DNA of 64,000 bases from Streptomyces sp. TLI_235 (GCA_002300355.1 NSGV01000002.1:124001-188000); one strand, 5' to 3'. Counted from the first letter of the stretch, positions 26,333 through 34,658 are shown. Notes: generated from the letters alone by a model not told the origin. Program-made: numbers and translations.

Positions 26333-26376
26333 ACGGGTGCGGCCCGCCTCCCTCGCCGGGGGCGGGCCGCACCCGT
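26333..26376. terminator. Strong bidirectional hairpin terminator
   Basis: ACGGGTGCGGCCCGCC (26333-26348) pairs perfectly, 16 of 16, with 26361-26376 around a 12-base loop. It sits between converging genes, 7 bases after the acetyltransferase stop and 47 bases beyond the STAS gene end, so it can serve both. Confidence 0.85.
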
Positions 26377-26422
26377 CCGGGCGTCAGGGCGTCAACACGT
26401 CGGGGCGTCGGGCATCAGGGCG

Positions 26423-26761
26423 TCACGAGAAGCTCGCGACCGCCTCCTCCTCGGTGTCGAACACCTCGAAGATGACGAGCAGCTTGGTGATCGACGGGAG
26501 GTCGTACAGCTTGCGCGGGAGCTCGGCGAGCTTCAGCTGTCCGCCCTGGTTGTTGACGGCGGTGTAGGCGGAGACCAGTTCACCGATGCCGCTGCTGTCG
26601 ACCGTGGTGACCTCGCCCAGGTTGAGCAGGATCTTCTTGGCACCGTCCTCCAGTGCGCTCCGGACGTCCTCGCGGAGCTGGAAGCTGTTGTCGATGACGA
26701 TCCGGCCGGAGGGCGCGAGGACGGTGACGCCGTCGACGACCTCGGCGCTGGTGGCGGGCAT
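26423..26761 (-). CDS. STAS-domain anti-sigma factor antagonist
   Basis: 112 residues, a single STAS domain. VTTVDSSGIGELVSAY holds the phosphorylatable serine (S56 or S57), as in SpoIIAA/RsbV. When dephosphorylated it would bind the partner kinase and free a sigma factor. It lies 24 bases downstream of the RsbW-type kinase gene, the expected partner. No sigma factor gene is adjacent, so the target is elsewhere. Confidence 0.92.
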   Translation of the reverse strand: MPATSAEVVDGVTVLAPSGRIVIDNSFQLREDVRSALEDGAKKILLNLGEVTTVDSSGIGELVSAYTAVNNQGGQLKLAELPRKLYDLPSITKLLVIFEVFDTEEEAVASFS

Positions 26762-26785
26762 GGGGCTGCCCCTCTGTCGGTCACA

Positions 26786-27193
26786 TCACGCGGACGTGAG
26801 ATCGAGTTCCAGGACCACGTCGGTCCCGGGCGGATCGTCGCGGTGCACGATGCGGTAGCCGTCGGTGAGGTGGCCGATCATCACCAGGCCGCGGCCGGAC
26901 GGGGTGAGGTTGGGCCGGTCGGCGGGCGGCGGCGGGACGAAGCCGGATCCGTCGTCGCCGACGGTGATCCGCAGTCGGTCGCCCCGGACCTGCCAGGCGA
27001 GCCGGACCCGCTTGGCGGCGTCCTGCCGGTTGCCGTGCAGCACCGCATTGGCGACCGCCTCGTGGACGGCGAGGGCGAGCCGGTCGCTCCCGTCCTCGCC
27101 GAGCCCGCAGGCCGCGGCGACACCGCCCGCCCAGGAGGCGGCCAGGTGCACGCTCGCCACCTCGGACGGCAGTTCCAACGCCTGCGGCTCCAC
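26786..27193 (-). CDS. RsbW-type anti-sigma factor / serine kinase
   Basis: 135 residues from GTG at 27193, chosen because GGGAGGGG lies 5 bases upstream; ATG at 27226 is an alternative without such a site. The HATPase domain has LALAVHEAVANAVLHGN (N box), VGDDGSGFVPP (G1) and SGRGLVMIGHLTDG (G2). Such proteins bind a sigma factor and phosphorylate the STAS antagonist encoded next. First gene of a two-gene operon. Confidence 0.9.
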   Translation of the reverse strand: MEPQALELPSEVASVHLAASWAGGVAAACGLGEDGSDRLALAVHEAVANAVLHGNRQDAAKRVRLAWQVRGDRLRITVGDDGSGFVPPPPADRPNLTPSGRGLVMIGHLTDGYRIVHRDDPPGTDVVLELDLTSA

Positions 27194-27383
27194 CGAACCC
27201 CTCCCGGTTCGCACACCGTCGACCATCCCGGCGAGCGTAGGAAACGGAGTGGACCTCCCCCTCGGCGGCGCACCGGGCACTCACCCGAAGGAGAGCAGGG
27301 GCAGCAGCGGCGGCGTCCGGCGCCGGATACTTCGGCTGTCCCGGCGCACGGCCGGGGCGCAGCAGCCCGGCCCGGAGGTCGCC

Positions 27384-27884
27384 ATGCCGTCGGACGTCCC
27401 GCACCCGGTCGCCGCCCCGTACGTGGGGGTGGTCGGCCCGGCCGACGCGAACCGGCAGGAGACCGCGCTGGCCCGCCGGGTCGGCGAGCTGCTGGCCGAG
27501 CGCGGGGCGGTGGTGCTCTGCGGCGGGCTGGGCGGGGTGATGGCGGCGGCCGCCGCGGGGGTGCGCGACCGCGGCGGCCTCGCGGTCGGCCTGCTGCCGG
27601 GCACCGACCGCGCGGACGCGGACCCGCACCTGACGGTGGCGCTGGCCACCGGCCTCGGGGAGCTGCGCAACGGGCTGATCGTCCGGGCGAGTGACGCCCT
27701 GATCGCGGTCGGCGGCAGCTGGGGCACGCTCAGCGAGGTGGCCCTGGCGATGCGGCTCGGCCGGCCGGTGGTGTCCCTCGCGGGCTGGTCCGTGCCGGAC
27801 GCGCCGCCCGGTGCGGCGCCCGTCCCGGCGGCCACCCCTGAGGAGGCGGTGGCCGCCGTCCTAGCGGCGGTCGGACGGACCTGA
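27384..27884 (+). CDS. TIGR00725 family protein (LOG-like Rossmann protein)
   Basis: 166 residues from ATG at 27384 with CGGAGGT upstream. VGVVGPADANRQE at the start, CGGLGGVMAAAAAGVRDRGG and VGGSWGTLSEVALAM match the TIGR00725 subfamily of LOG/MoCo-carrier-like proteins. The GGxGTLSE nucleotide loop is intact. Substrate uncertain; relatives include cytokinin-activating phosphoribohydrolases and molybdopterin carriers. Divergent from the RsbW gene. Confidence 0.85.
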   Translation: MPSDVPHPVAAPYVGVVGPADANRQETALARRVGELLAERGAVVLCGGLGGVMAAAAAGVRDRGGLAVGLLPGTDRADADPHLTVALATGLGELRNGLIVRASDALIAVGGSWGTLSEVALAMRLGRPVVSLAGWSVPDAPPGAAPVPAATPEEAVAAVLAAVGRT

Positions 27885-27897
27885 CGGGCCGCCGGTG

Positions 27898-28197
27898 TCA
27901 GGCGTGGCCCTCGGCGGCGTTGCGCTCGGCGGCGCGCAGGGCGAGCGCGGCGTCGCGCAGCCGGGCCGTCGCGTCGTGCAGGGCCGTTCTGGCGGTCGGG
28001 GTGTGCATGCGGCCCGGGTAGACGCCGGCCACGTCCCGGAGTACCTCGACGACTCCGGCCAGGGCGCCCAGCAGGTGCTGCTCGTCGGCCCGGGGCACCG
28101 GGTCGTGGTGGGCGCCGGCCCGGGCGAACGCGGTGTCGCGGGCCTGCTTCTCGACCGACCTGACGGCGTCGACGATCTTCTCCAGGGCGCTGTCCAT
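27898..28197 (-). CDS. Small helical hypothetical protein (99 aa)
   Basis: ATG preceded by GGAGGGAAAGGG at good spacing. The sequence is almost entirely helical and charged (SALEKIVDAVRSVEKQARD; LRDAALALRAAERNAAEG), likely a helical bundle. No known domain. Converges with the LOG-like gene with 13 bases between stops. Confidence 0.65.
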   Translation of the reverse strand: MDSALEKIVDAVRSVEKQARDTAFARAGAHHDPVPRADEQHLLGALAGVVEVLRDVAGVYPGRMHTPTARTALHDATARLRDAALALRAAERNAAEGHA

Positions 28198-28343
28198 GCC
28201 CTTTCCCTCCGTACCCGGCGGCCCCGCCGGCCGCCCCTCCTACCGGTGGTACCCGTCAGCGGGGTGCCACCGAACCGGCGACACGCCGTCCGTCCGCTCG
28301 GCGCGCCGCCGCCCCGGTGTCCGGATCGGGCAGGATCGGCGGC

Positions 28344-28544
28344 GTGACGACACAGCCGCAGGGGGATTTCCCGCGCACCATCGGCGTTCCCGCGACCCGT
28401 GCCCTGTTGGGCGCCGGGTACACCCGTCTCGACGAGCTCGCCGGGGTGCCCGTCGCCGACCTGCGGAGACTGCACGGCATGGGCCCCAAGGCCCTGGAGC
28501 GGCTCCAGGCGGCCCTGGAGGAACGGGGCAAGTCGCTCGGCTGA
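28344..28544 (+). CDS. Small helix-hairpin-helix protein (66 aa)
   Basis: From GTG at 28344 with AGGAT upstream. IGVPATRALLGAGYTRLDEL, then LRRLHGMGPKALERLQAAL, is a pair of helix-hairpin-helix elements as in the RNA polymerase alpha C-terminal domain and many small DNA-binding proteins. Probably binds DNA non-specifically. Standalone; an in-frame start at 28317 would add nine residues. Confidence 0.75.
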   Translation: MTTQPQGDFPRTIGVPATRALLGAGYTRLDELAGVPVADLRRLHGMGPKALERLQAALEERGKSLG

Positions 28545-28751
28545 CCGCCCGACGGAGCCGGACATCTCGCGGACCGGCGCCTCACCGACGCACCCTGCCA
28601 CCGGGCCGGCGCCGCAGGTCGGTGCGCGGACCGGTGGGCGGCTCTGGTTCGATCAGCGAGGTCAGCTGTCGGTGGTCGACCGCGGCGGCGCCCGGCGCAC
28701 CGGGCCGCCGCCGGGGTGTGACGCGGTGTCGGTGAGGAGCGGAAGCGGAAC

Positions 28752-30002
28752 ATGTCGTCGTCCGAGGTGTTGTCGGTCGGCCTGCTGGTGGTGGTGCTGG
28801 TCGGCACGGTGGTGCGGCCGTTCGGCTGGCCGGAGGCGGTGGTGGCCGTTCCCGCCGCCGCGGTGGCCGTCGGCACCGGCGCGCTCTCACTGGACCACGC
28901 ACGGGAGGAGGCGGAGCGCCTCGGCCCGGTGATCGGCTTCCTCGCCGCCGTCCTGGTGCTCGCCCGGCTCTGCGCGGACGAAGGGCTGTTCCGGGCCTGC
29001 GGGGCCTGGATGGCGCGGACAGCCGCCGGCCGTCCGCGCCGCCTGCTGGTCCAGGTGTTCGCGGTCGCCTCGGCGATCACCGCGGTGCTGAGCCTGGACG
29101 CGACCGTGGTGCTGCTGACGCCGGTCGTCTTCGCCACCGCGGCCCGTCTGGGCGCCCGCCCGAAGCCGCACGTCTACGCCTGCACCCACCTGTCGAACAC
29201 CGCCTCGCTGCTGCTGCCGGTCTCCAACCTGACGAATCTGCTCGCCTTCGCGGCGAGCGGCCTCGGCTTCGTCCGCTTCGCCGCGCTGATGCTGCTGCCG
29301 TGGCTCGTGGCGATCGGCGTCGAGTACGTCGTCCTGCGGCGCTTCTTCGCCGCCGACCTCGACGCCGGGGCCGACGCCGAGCCGCCCGCCGAGGTGCCGC
29401 GGATGCCCCGGTTCGCGCTGGCCGCGGTCGCCTGCACGCTGGTCGGCTTCGTGCCCGCCTCCGCGCTCGGGATCGATCCGGCCTGGGTGGCGTGCGCGGG
29501 GGCGCTGGTGCTCGCAGGCCACGCCCTGGCCGGGCGGCGCACCACCGTGCTCACCGTGGTCCAGTCGACCAGCGTGCCGTTCCTCGCCTTCGTGCTGGCG
29601 CTGGGCCTGGTGGTGCGCGCCGTGGTGGACAACGGCCTCGCCGACGCGCTGGGGCACGTGGTGCCGCGCGGCGAGGGCCTCGCCGCCCTGCTCGGGACCG
29701 CCGCGCTCGCGGCCGTCCTGGCGAACGTCATCAACAATCTGCCGGCGGTCCTGGTGCTGCTGCCGCTGACCGCGCCGTCCGGGCCGGGCGCGGTGCTCGC
29801 CGTCCTGCTCGGCGTCAACATCGGCCCCAACCTGACCTATGCGGGCTCGCTCGCGACCCTGCTGTGGCGGCGGATCGTGCACGCGCACGACGGGGAGGTC
29901 TCGCTCGGCGAGTTCACCCGGCTCGGACTGCTCACGGTGCCTGCTTCCCTGGTCCTGTCGGTCGTGGCACTGTGGGGCTCCCTGCAGGTCGTCGGAGGAT
30001 GA
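28752..30002 (+). CDS. SLC13/ArsB-type membrane transporter
   Basis: 416 residues with about 10-11 hydrophobic segments. Features of the ArsB/NhaD/SLC13 superfamily: FLAAVLVLARLCADEGLFRA, the first-half motif SLDATVVLLTPV, SNTASLLLPVSNLTNLLA, and the repeated half-site NVINNLPAVLVLLPL near the end. SNLTNL and NVINNLP are the two helical hairpin substrate sites. Arsenite, dicarboxylate or Na+/H+ exchange are all possible; no arsR or arsC is nearby. The next gene, a universal stress protein, starts 4 bases after the stop, so the two are co-translated. Confidence 0.85.
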   Translation: MSSSEVLSVGLLVVVLVGTVVRPFGWPEAVVAVPAAAVAVGTGALSLDHAREEAERLGPVIGFLAAVLVLARLCADEGLFRACGAWMARTAAGRPRRLLVQVFAVASAITAVLSLDATVVLLTPVVFATAARLGARPKPHVYACTHLSNTASLLLPVSNLTNLLAFAASGLGFVRFAALMLLPWLVAIGVEYVVLRRFFAADLDAGADAEPPAEVPRMPRFALAAVACTLVGFVPASALGIDPAWVACAGALVLAGHALAGRRTTVLTVVQSTSVPFLAFVLALGLVVRAVVDNGLADALGHVVPRGEGLAALLGTAALAAVLANVINNLPAVLVLLPLTAPSGPGAVLAVLLGVNIGPNLTYAGSLATLLWRRIVHAHDGEVSLGEFTRLGLLTVPASLVLSVVALWGSLQVVGG

Positions 30003-30006
30003 GGCC

Positions 30007-30519
30007 GTGGCGGTCGTGGTGTGGGTGACCGAGGGCACGTGGCGTGCCTGCGTCGACGCGGTACGCGCCCTCGCACCCGCGGACGCGCCGATCGTGCTGC
30101 TGCACATCGGCGACCGGGACGTGCCGGGCGCCGCGCACGGTGCCTTCGCCGGGCTGATGGGGCGGCGGCACCCGCGTGGCAACCCCGCCGACGGCTGGGG
30201 CAGCGACCCCGGCACCCGCGTCGAGGAACTCGCCGACGCTGCCGGCCGCGGGCTGCTGGACGCCGCTGCGGAACGCCTGGGCCGCCCCTGCAGCCGGGTC
30301 GAACGGTCCGGCCGGGTCGAGCGGGAGGTGGTCGCCGCGGCGGAGGGCGCGGACCTGCTGGTGCTCGCCCGGGACGGGGACCGGACCCGGCTCGGCCCGC
30401 GGAGCCTCGGCCCGGCCACCCGCTTCGTGGTCGACCACGCTCCCTGCCCCGTCCTGCTGGTGTGGCCCGGTCCGCCGCCGGGCACGGCGACGCTGCCGCC
30501 GCATCCCGACCGGCCGTGA
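30007..30519 (+). CDS. Universal stress protein family
   Basis: 170 residues from GTG at 30007 with GGAGGATGAGG upstream, 4 bases after the transporter stop. AVVVWVTEGTWRACVDAVRA, IVLLHIGDRDV, LLVLARDGDRTRLGPRSLGP and HAPCPVLLVWP follow the Usp fold and its ATP-loop order (the GxxG(S/T) loop is replaced by DGDRTRLGPRSLGP). A C-terminal Pro-rich tail follows. The coupling suggests that it modulates the transporter (inference). Confidence 0.82.
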   Translation: MAVVVWVTEGTWRACVDAVRALAPADAPIVLLHIGDRDVPGAAHGAFAGLMGRRHPRGNPADGWGSDPGTRVEELADAAGRGLLDAAAERLGRPCSRVERSGRVEREVVAAAEGADLLVLARDGDRTRLGPRSLGPATRFVVDHAPCPVLLVWPGPPPGTATLPPHPDRP

Positions 30520-30631
30520 GTCGCCCGGTCGCCCCCGCAGGCCCCTGACCGGGTGCGTCCGCTCCGGGACGACGCCTGTTCGGCCGCGTTCGGTGGCCGG
30601 GGGAGGCGGGTGGAGCGATGCTGGTGGTCCA

Positions 30632-30667
30632 GCGCCCCGCCGTGAACCCCCGAGCACGGCGGGGCGC
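30632..30667 (+). terminator. Perfect 13-bp hairpin
   Basis: GCGCCCCGCCGTG (30632-30644) and its exact complement (30655-30667) around a 10-base loop, about 115 bases after the Usp stop. It probably ends the transporter/Usp transcript and insulates the following SDR gene. Confidence 0.75.
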
Positions 30668-30810
30668 CCTTGCTCGTCCCCGGTGAGGGTGGTCCTGGGA
30701 GACCCAGGAACACCACAGCCCTGGGTGGGGCGTCCCGGTCCCGGAAGACTCGTGGACGTCAACGAACGACGCGGTGCGAATCACCGCTGAGCCCCACTCA
30801 GGAGCACACC

Positions 30811-31578
30811 ATGACCTACCCCTCCCTCTCCGGCCGGATCGCCGTCGTCACCGGCGCCGCCAGCGGCATGGGCGCCGCCACCGCCAGGCTGCTCGCCGCG
30901 AACGGTGCGGCGGTGGCGCTGCTCTCCCGCCGCGAGGACCGGCTCAAGGAGCTGGCCGCCGAGATCGGGGCCGCCGGCGGCCTGGCGGTCGCCGTACCGG
31001 CCGACGTCACCGACCAGCAGTCGATGGACGCCGCCGCGGAGCGCGTCGCGGCCGAACTCGGCCGGGTCGACCTGCTGGTCGCCGCCGCGGGCGTCATGCT
31101 GCCGAACCCGGTGGACGACGGCCGGATCGACGAGTGGAACCGGATGCTCGACACCAATGTGACCGGTGTCCTGCGGACGGTCCGCGCCTTCACCGGCGAC
31201 CTGGTGGCGGCCGCCGCCGAGGGCCGGACGGCGGACCTGGTGGCCGTCTCCTCGATCGCCTCCCACGTCGTCTTCCCCAACTACGCGGTCTACAGCGCCA
31301 CCAAGGCCGCGCTCACCCAGCTCGCCGCCGCCCTGCGCAGCGAGTTCGGCCCGCGCGACGTCCGGGTCTCCACCGTCGAGCCCGGCCTGACCGACACCGA
31401 GCTCGGCTCGCACATCGACAACGCCGCACTCGGCCTGGACGGCCAGCTCGGCGCCATGTTCGACACGATCGGCCCGCTCTCCTCCGAGGAGATCGCCGAC
31501 GTGATCGGCTTCACCGTCAGCCGCCCCCGCCACGTGAACCTCCGCCACCTGGTGGTCCTCCCCACCCGACAGGCCTGA
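30811..31578 (+). CDS. Short-chain dehydrogenase/reductase
   Basis: 255 residues, ATG with AGGAG upstream. The classical SDR motifs are all present: VVTGAASGMGAATARLLA (TGxxxGxG), the LLVAAAGVM strand (in place of NNAG), S at ISSIAS, YSATKAAL (catalytic YxxxK) and the PG motif (VEPGLTDTELGSH). It should reduce or oxidise a carbonyl or hydroxyl with NAD(P)H. Substrate unknown. Monocistronic between a hairpin and a converging gene. Confidence 0.92.
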   Translation: MTYPSLSGRIAVVTGAASGMGAATARLLAANGAAVALLSRREDRLKELAAEIGAAGGLAVAVPADVTDQQSMDAAAERVAAELGRVDLLVAAAGVMLPNPVDDGRIDEWNRMLDTNVTGVLRTVRAFTGDLVAAAAEGRTADLVAVSSIASHVVFPNYAVYSATKAALTQLAAALRSEFGPRDVRVSTVEPGLTDTELGSHIDNAALGLDGQLGAMFDTIGPLSSEEIADVIGFTVSRPRHVNLRHLVVLPTRQA

Positions 31579-31617
31579 CAACCGGCCGCCCGGCGCGTAC
31601 GGCAGCCGCTGCGCGGT

Positions 31618-31965
31618 TCAGACCCCTTCGAGGAGCCGCACGACGGCGGCCACCGCGGCCGCGGGCGTGTCCGCGGCGAGGACCAGGGCGGGCGGCTGCC
31701 GGCCGTCCGCCTCCTGGGCGCGGACGAGGAAGCGACCGTCGGTGCCGAGGGCGACGGACACCGGCAGGATCGTCCCCTCCCCCGGCCGGAACCGCGGCCC
31801 GGTGCTGAACCGGAGCCTCGCGTGGCCGGTGAAGGGATGGAACCGCGCGAGCGGGCTCGCCCGCGCCGCGGACACCGGGGCGCTCAGCGTCGGCGGCACC
31901 CAGGTCCGCCCCGGCACGGGCACCACGCGTCCTGTTCGGCGGCCGCCCGCTCCATGAAGTTCCAT
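31618..31965 (-). CDS. Hypothetical protein, DUF6193-like
   Basis: 115 residues as drawn from ATG at 31965; an internal GTG with AGGAC upstream (about 31917) would give about 99 residues. The part ASPLARFHPFTGHARLRFST, then GTDGRFLVRA, resembles the FYPFTSH..LRFS pattern I associate with DUF6193 proteins of natural-product clusters; this is recall and unverified. No biosynthetic genes surround it. Confidence 0.5.
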   Translation of the reverse strand: MELHGAGGRRTGRVVPVPGRTWVPPTLSAPVSAARASPLARFHPFTGHARLRFSTGPRFRPGEGTILPVSVALGTDGRFLVRAQEADGRQPPALVLAADTPAAAVAAVVRLLEGV

Positions 31966-32040
31966 GACACCGCCGGGGATTCACTCACGGGGCGATGCTG
32001 CCCCGGCGACCGGTGCGGAAAAACCGGGGCCGGCCGCACC

Positions 32041-32100
32041 CGTCCGCGGGTTCACCGTTCCGTCCACGGGTTCGCTGTTTCGTCCACGGGTTCACTGTTC
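32041..32100. repeat. Three tandem 20-bp repeats
   Basis: Exactly three head-to-tail copies of CGTCCrCGGGTTCrCyGTTy at 32041-32060, 32061-32080 and 32081-32100. Copies differ at two to four positions. The third runs into the last codon and stop of the converging acetyltransferase gene. The region is otherwise non-coding. Confidence 0.9.
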
Positions 32101-32523
32101 GCCGAGCGCCATCCACTTGTCCGGCTTCTCCAGCGGCGCGAAACCGGCCTTGGCGTACACCTCGTGGGCATCGGCCGTGGCCAGCAGGATGCGGCGCAGC
32201 CCGAAGGGTTCCAGCTGGTCGCGGACGGCGGCGGCCAGCGCCGTGCCGAGACCCCTGCCCCGCGCCTCGGGCGCGATGTAGACATCGCACAGCCATGCGA
32301 AGGTGGCCCGGTCGGTCACCACCCGGGCGTAGCCCACCTGCGCGCCCGAAGCACCCTCGTACACACCGAAGTTGAGCGAGCTGTCGATCGACTGCTCCTG
32401 CTTCTCGCGCGGGCGGCCCAGGGCCCAGTAGGCGTCCTGCGACAACCACCGGTGGATCAGTGCCCGGTCGAGGCGGGCGGGATCGGTGGACAGCTCGTAA
32501 CCGGCGGGAAGATCAGCGCTCAT
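32092..32523 (-). CDS. GNAT-family N-acetyltransferase
   Basis: 143 residues. IHRWLSQDAYWALGRPREKQ at the start and AWLCDVYIAPEARGRGLGTA (acetyl-CoA loop RGxGxG/A) followed by ILLATADAHEVYAKAGF place it in the short GNAT family similar to YjdJ-type enzymes. ATG at 32523. The stop codon lies within a tandem repeat. Substrate unknown. Confidence 0.88.
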   Translation of the reverse strand: MSADLPAGYELSTDPARLDRALIHRWLSQDAYWALGRPREKQEQSIDSSLNFGVYEGASGAQVGYARVVTDRATFAWLCDVYIAPEARGRGLGTALAAAVRDQLEPFGLRRILLATADAHEVYAKAGFAPLEKPDKWMALGEQ

Positions 32524-32587
32524 GGCCGCATCCAAGCAGGCCACCGGCCCCCCGGGCCAGCGAGTATCCGTTCGCGGCCGAGGGCGC

Positions 32588-32644
32588 GGTCCGCGGCAGG
32601 TGGCCTGCGTCGGGTGGTCCGCGGCAGGTGGTCCGCGGCAGGTG
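32588..32644. repeat. GGTCCGCGGCAGGTG repeat, three copies
   Basis: Copies at 32588-32602, 32616-32630 and 32630-32644, the last two in tandem with a 14-base period. They lie between the acetyltransferase start and the MerR promoter. They could be a cis-element or simple slippage. Confidence 0.75.
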
Positions 32645-32666
32645 GGCGGGATCATGGCACTCGGGC

Positions 32667-32697
32667 TTGAAGTTGCCGTAGCGGCAGCATCTAGCGT
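32667..32697 (+). promoter_or_regulatory. MerR-type promoter with 19-bp spacer and dyad
   Basis: -35 TTGAAG (32667-32672) and -10 TAGCGT (32692-32697) are 19 bases apart, longer than the usual 17. The spacer holds TGCCG-TAG-CGGCA (32674-32686), a dyad centred between the boxes. That is the geometry recognised and untwisted by MerR-family activators. It lies 54 bases before the MerR gene, indicating autoregulation. Confidence 0.6.
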
Positions 32698-32750
32698 CCT
32701 TGCCAGGGCCGGACGGACCGGCCCGGCGACTGCGGCGGGAGGTGGCGGCG

Positions 32751-33509
32751 GTGGACTGGCCGATCGCGGAGGTGGCCCGGATGTCGGGAGTGACGGCCCG
32801 GACGCTGCGGCACTACGACGAGACCGGTCTGCTTCCGCCGGCCCGGATCGGGTCCAACGGGCACCGCCACTACGGCGAGCGGGAACTGCTGCGGCTGCAG
32901 CAGATCCTGGTGCTTCGGGCGCTCGGCCTCGGGCTGGCGGACATCCGCCGCGTGCTGACCGAGCAGGTGGACGAGCTGGAGGCGCTGCGCGGCCACCACC
33001 GGCGGCTGCTCACCGAGCGCGACCGGCTCGACGCCCTGGCCGGCACCGTCTCCCGCACGATCGCCGAACTGGAGCAGTCCAGGAAGGACGGTACCCCCAT
33101 GACCTCGATCAACCGGCCGGAGAACCTCTTCGAGGGCATCCGGCCCGAGCAGTACCTGGAGAGCCTGCGCGACTTCCCCGAGCTGGCGCGGGAGGTGGAG
33201 CAGCGCACCGCCGGGATGACCGCGGAGGCGGTGGCGGCCGGGCAGCGGGAGCGTACCGCGCTGATGATCCGGCTGGCCGAGCTGCTGGCCGCGGGCGAGC
33301 CGGCCGACGGCGCGGCGGCGCAGGCCGAGGCCGACGCCCAGTACCGGGCGCTGGCCGGGATCCGGCCGGTCGCGGCCGAGGAGTACCGGGCGATCGGCCG
33401 CGCGTGCGTCGAGAACGAGCAGTGGCGGGCCGCGTACGAGGCGATCGCGCCGGGGCTGGCGGCGTACCAGCGGGACGTGATCGAGGCGTACGCCGACCGG
33501 CTGGGCTGA
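32751..33509 (+). CDS. MerR-family regulator with TipAS effector domain
   Basis: 252 residues from GTG at 32751, GGGAGGTG about 8 bases upstream. N-terminal winged helix (WPIAEVARMSGVTARTLRHY, DETGLLPPARI) then a long dimerisation helix (about 80-115) and a C-terminal all-helical domain (about 125-252) of TipAS type (LFEGIRPEQYLESLRDFPEL). TipAS domains bind diverse, often antibiotic-like ligands in TipAL-type activators. A second start (MTSINRPENL, codon 117 region) is preceded by AAGGAC and could make the effector domain alone, as tipA does. Confidence 0.9.
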   Translation: MDWPIAEVARMSGVTARTLRHYDETGLLPPARIGSNGHRHYGERELLRLQQILVLRALGLGLADIRRVLTEQVDELEALRGHHRRLLTERDRLDALAGTVSRTIAELEQSRKDGTPMTSINRPENLFEGIRPEQYLESLRDFPELAREVEQRTAGMTAEAVAAGQRERTALMIRLAELLAAGEPADGAAAQAEADAQYRALAGIRPVAAEEYRAIGRACVENEQWRAAYEAIAPGLAAYQRDVIEAYADRLG

Positions 33510-33560
33510 GCCTGCCCCGTCCCGCCGGTCACGCGGTCGGCCGGTCTCACGACCTGCCCG

Positions 33561-34583
33561 TCACGCGGTGGCCGGCGGGACCTCTCCCGAGCCGCGCACG
33601 ATCAGCCGGGTCGGGAGTTCGACGCGCCGGGGCGGTGTCCCGTCGTCGCCGTCGAGGCGGTCGAAGAGCAGGTCGGCGGCCGAGCGGCCGAGCGCCTCCG
33701 GGTCCTGGGCGACGACGGTGAGGCCGGGGGTGAGCAGGGCGGCGAGTTCCAGGTCGTCGAAGCCCACCAGGGCCGGGCGGCGGGGCAGTCCGGCGAGGGC
33801 CTGCAGCGCGGCGAGGGTGACCCGGTTGTTCGCGGTGAACAGGGCGGTGACCGGTGCGGCGCCGGAGAGCAGGCGACGCACCGCCGCGCCGACGGTCGCG
33901 GGGGCGGTGGGGCCGGTGGCGATCCACTGCTCGTCGACGGGCAGGCCGGCGGCCCGCATCGCGGCACTGTAGCCGCGCAGCCGCTCGGCGCAGGTGTGGA
34001 TGTGCGGCAGGTCGCCGACGAAGCCGATCCTGCGGTGTCCGTGCGCGATCAGATGGGCGACGCCGGCACGGGCGCCTCCGGCGTTGTCGCTGAGGACCGC
34101 GTCGGCCTCGATGCCGGTGGCCGGGCGGTCCACGAAGACCGCCGCCAGCCCGGACTCGAGTTCGGGCAGCAGGTAGCCGTGGTCGCCGCCGGCGGGGACC
34201 ACGACCAGCCCGTCGACCCGGCGGGCGCACAGGGCGAGCGCGAGTTCCCGTTCACGGTCGGCGTCCTCGGCGCTGGATCCGGTGAACAGCAGGCAGCCGT
34301 GGTCGCGGGCGACGGCCTCCACGCCGCGGGAGAGCGCGGAGGAGAACGGGTCGCCGATGTCCTCCAGCACCAGGCCGACGCTGGCGGTGGAGCCGGTGCG
34401 CAGCAGCCGGGCGCTGTCGTTGCGGCGGAAGCCGAGTTCGTCGATGGCCGCCTGCACCCTGGCCGCCATCGCGGGGCTGACCCCGGGCTCGTCGTTGACG
34501 ACCCGGGAGACGGTCTTCAGGCCGACGCCGGCCGTTGCCGCGACGTCCTTCATGGTGGGCCTGGCGCCGGATCGGCTGTTCAT
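33561..34583 (-). CDS. LacI-family repressor
   Basis: 340 residues. Helix-turn-helix MKDVAATAGVGLKTVSRVVN (about 11-30) and hinge (RLLRTGSTASVGLVLEDI), followed by the sugar-binding periplasmic-like domain. It is divergent from a ROK sugar kinase; a perfect 12-bp palindrome lies between the genes. It probably represses the kinase and perhaps itself in the absence of a sugar ligand. Confidence 0.92.
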   Translation of the reverse strand: MNSRSGARPTMKDVAATAGVGLKTVSRVVNDEPGVSPAMAARVQAAIDELGFRRNDSARLLRTGSTASVGLVLEDIGDPFSSALSRGVEAVARDHGCLLFTGSSAEDADRERELALALCARRVDGLVVVPAGGDHGYLLPELESGLAAVFVDRPATGIEADAVLSDNAGGARAGVAHLIAHGHRRIGFVGDLPHIHTCAERLRGYSAAMRAAGLPVDEQWIATGPTAPATVGAAVRRLLSGAAPVTALFTANNRVTLAALQALAGLPRRPALVGFDDLELAALLTPGLTVVAQDPEALGRSAADLLFDRLDGDDGTPPRRVELPTRLIVRGSGEVPPATA

Positions 34584-34658
34584 GACCCCGCAGCATACGG
34601 ACCGGGGGCGGTCCGTGGGGCTCGCGGGGCGGTGGGGCGCGGCGGACCTGCCGACACA

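Noticed and set aside
30520..30810. A small gene between the USP and SDR genes
   Set aside because: Only the 13-bp hairpin is convincing; no start with a ribosome site and coding bias.
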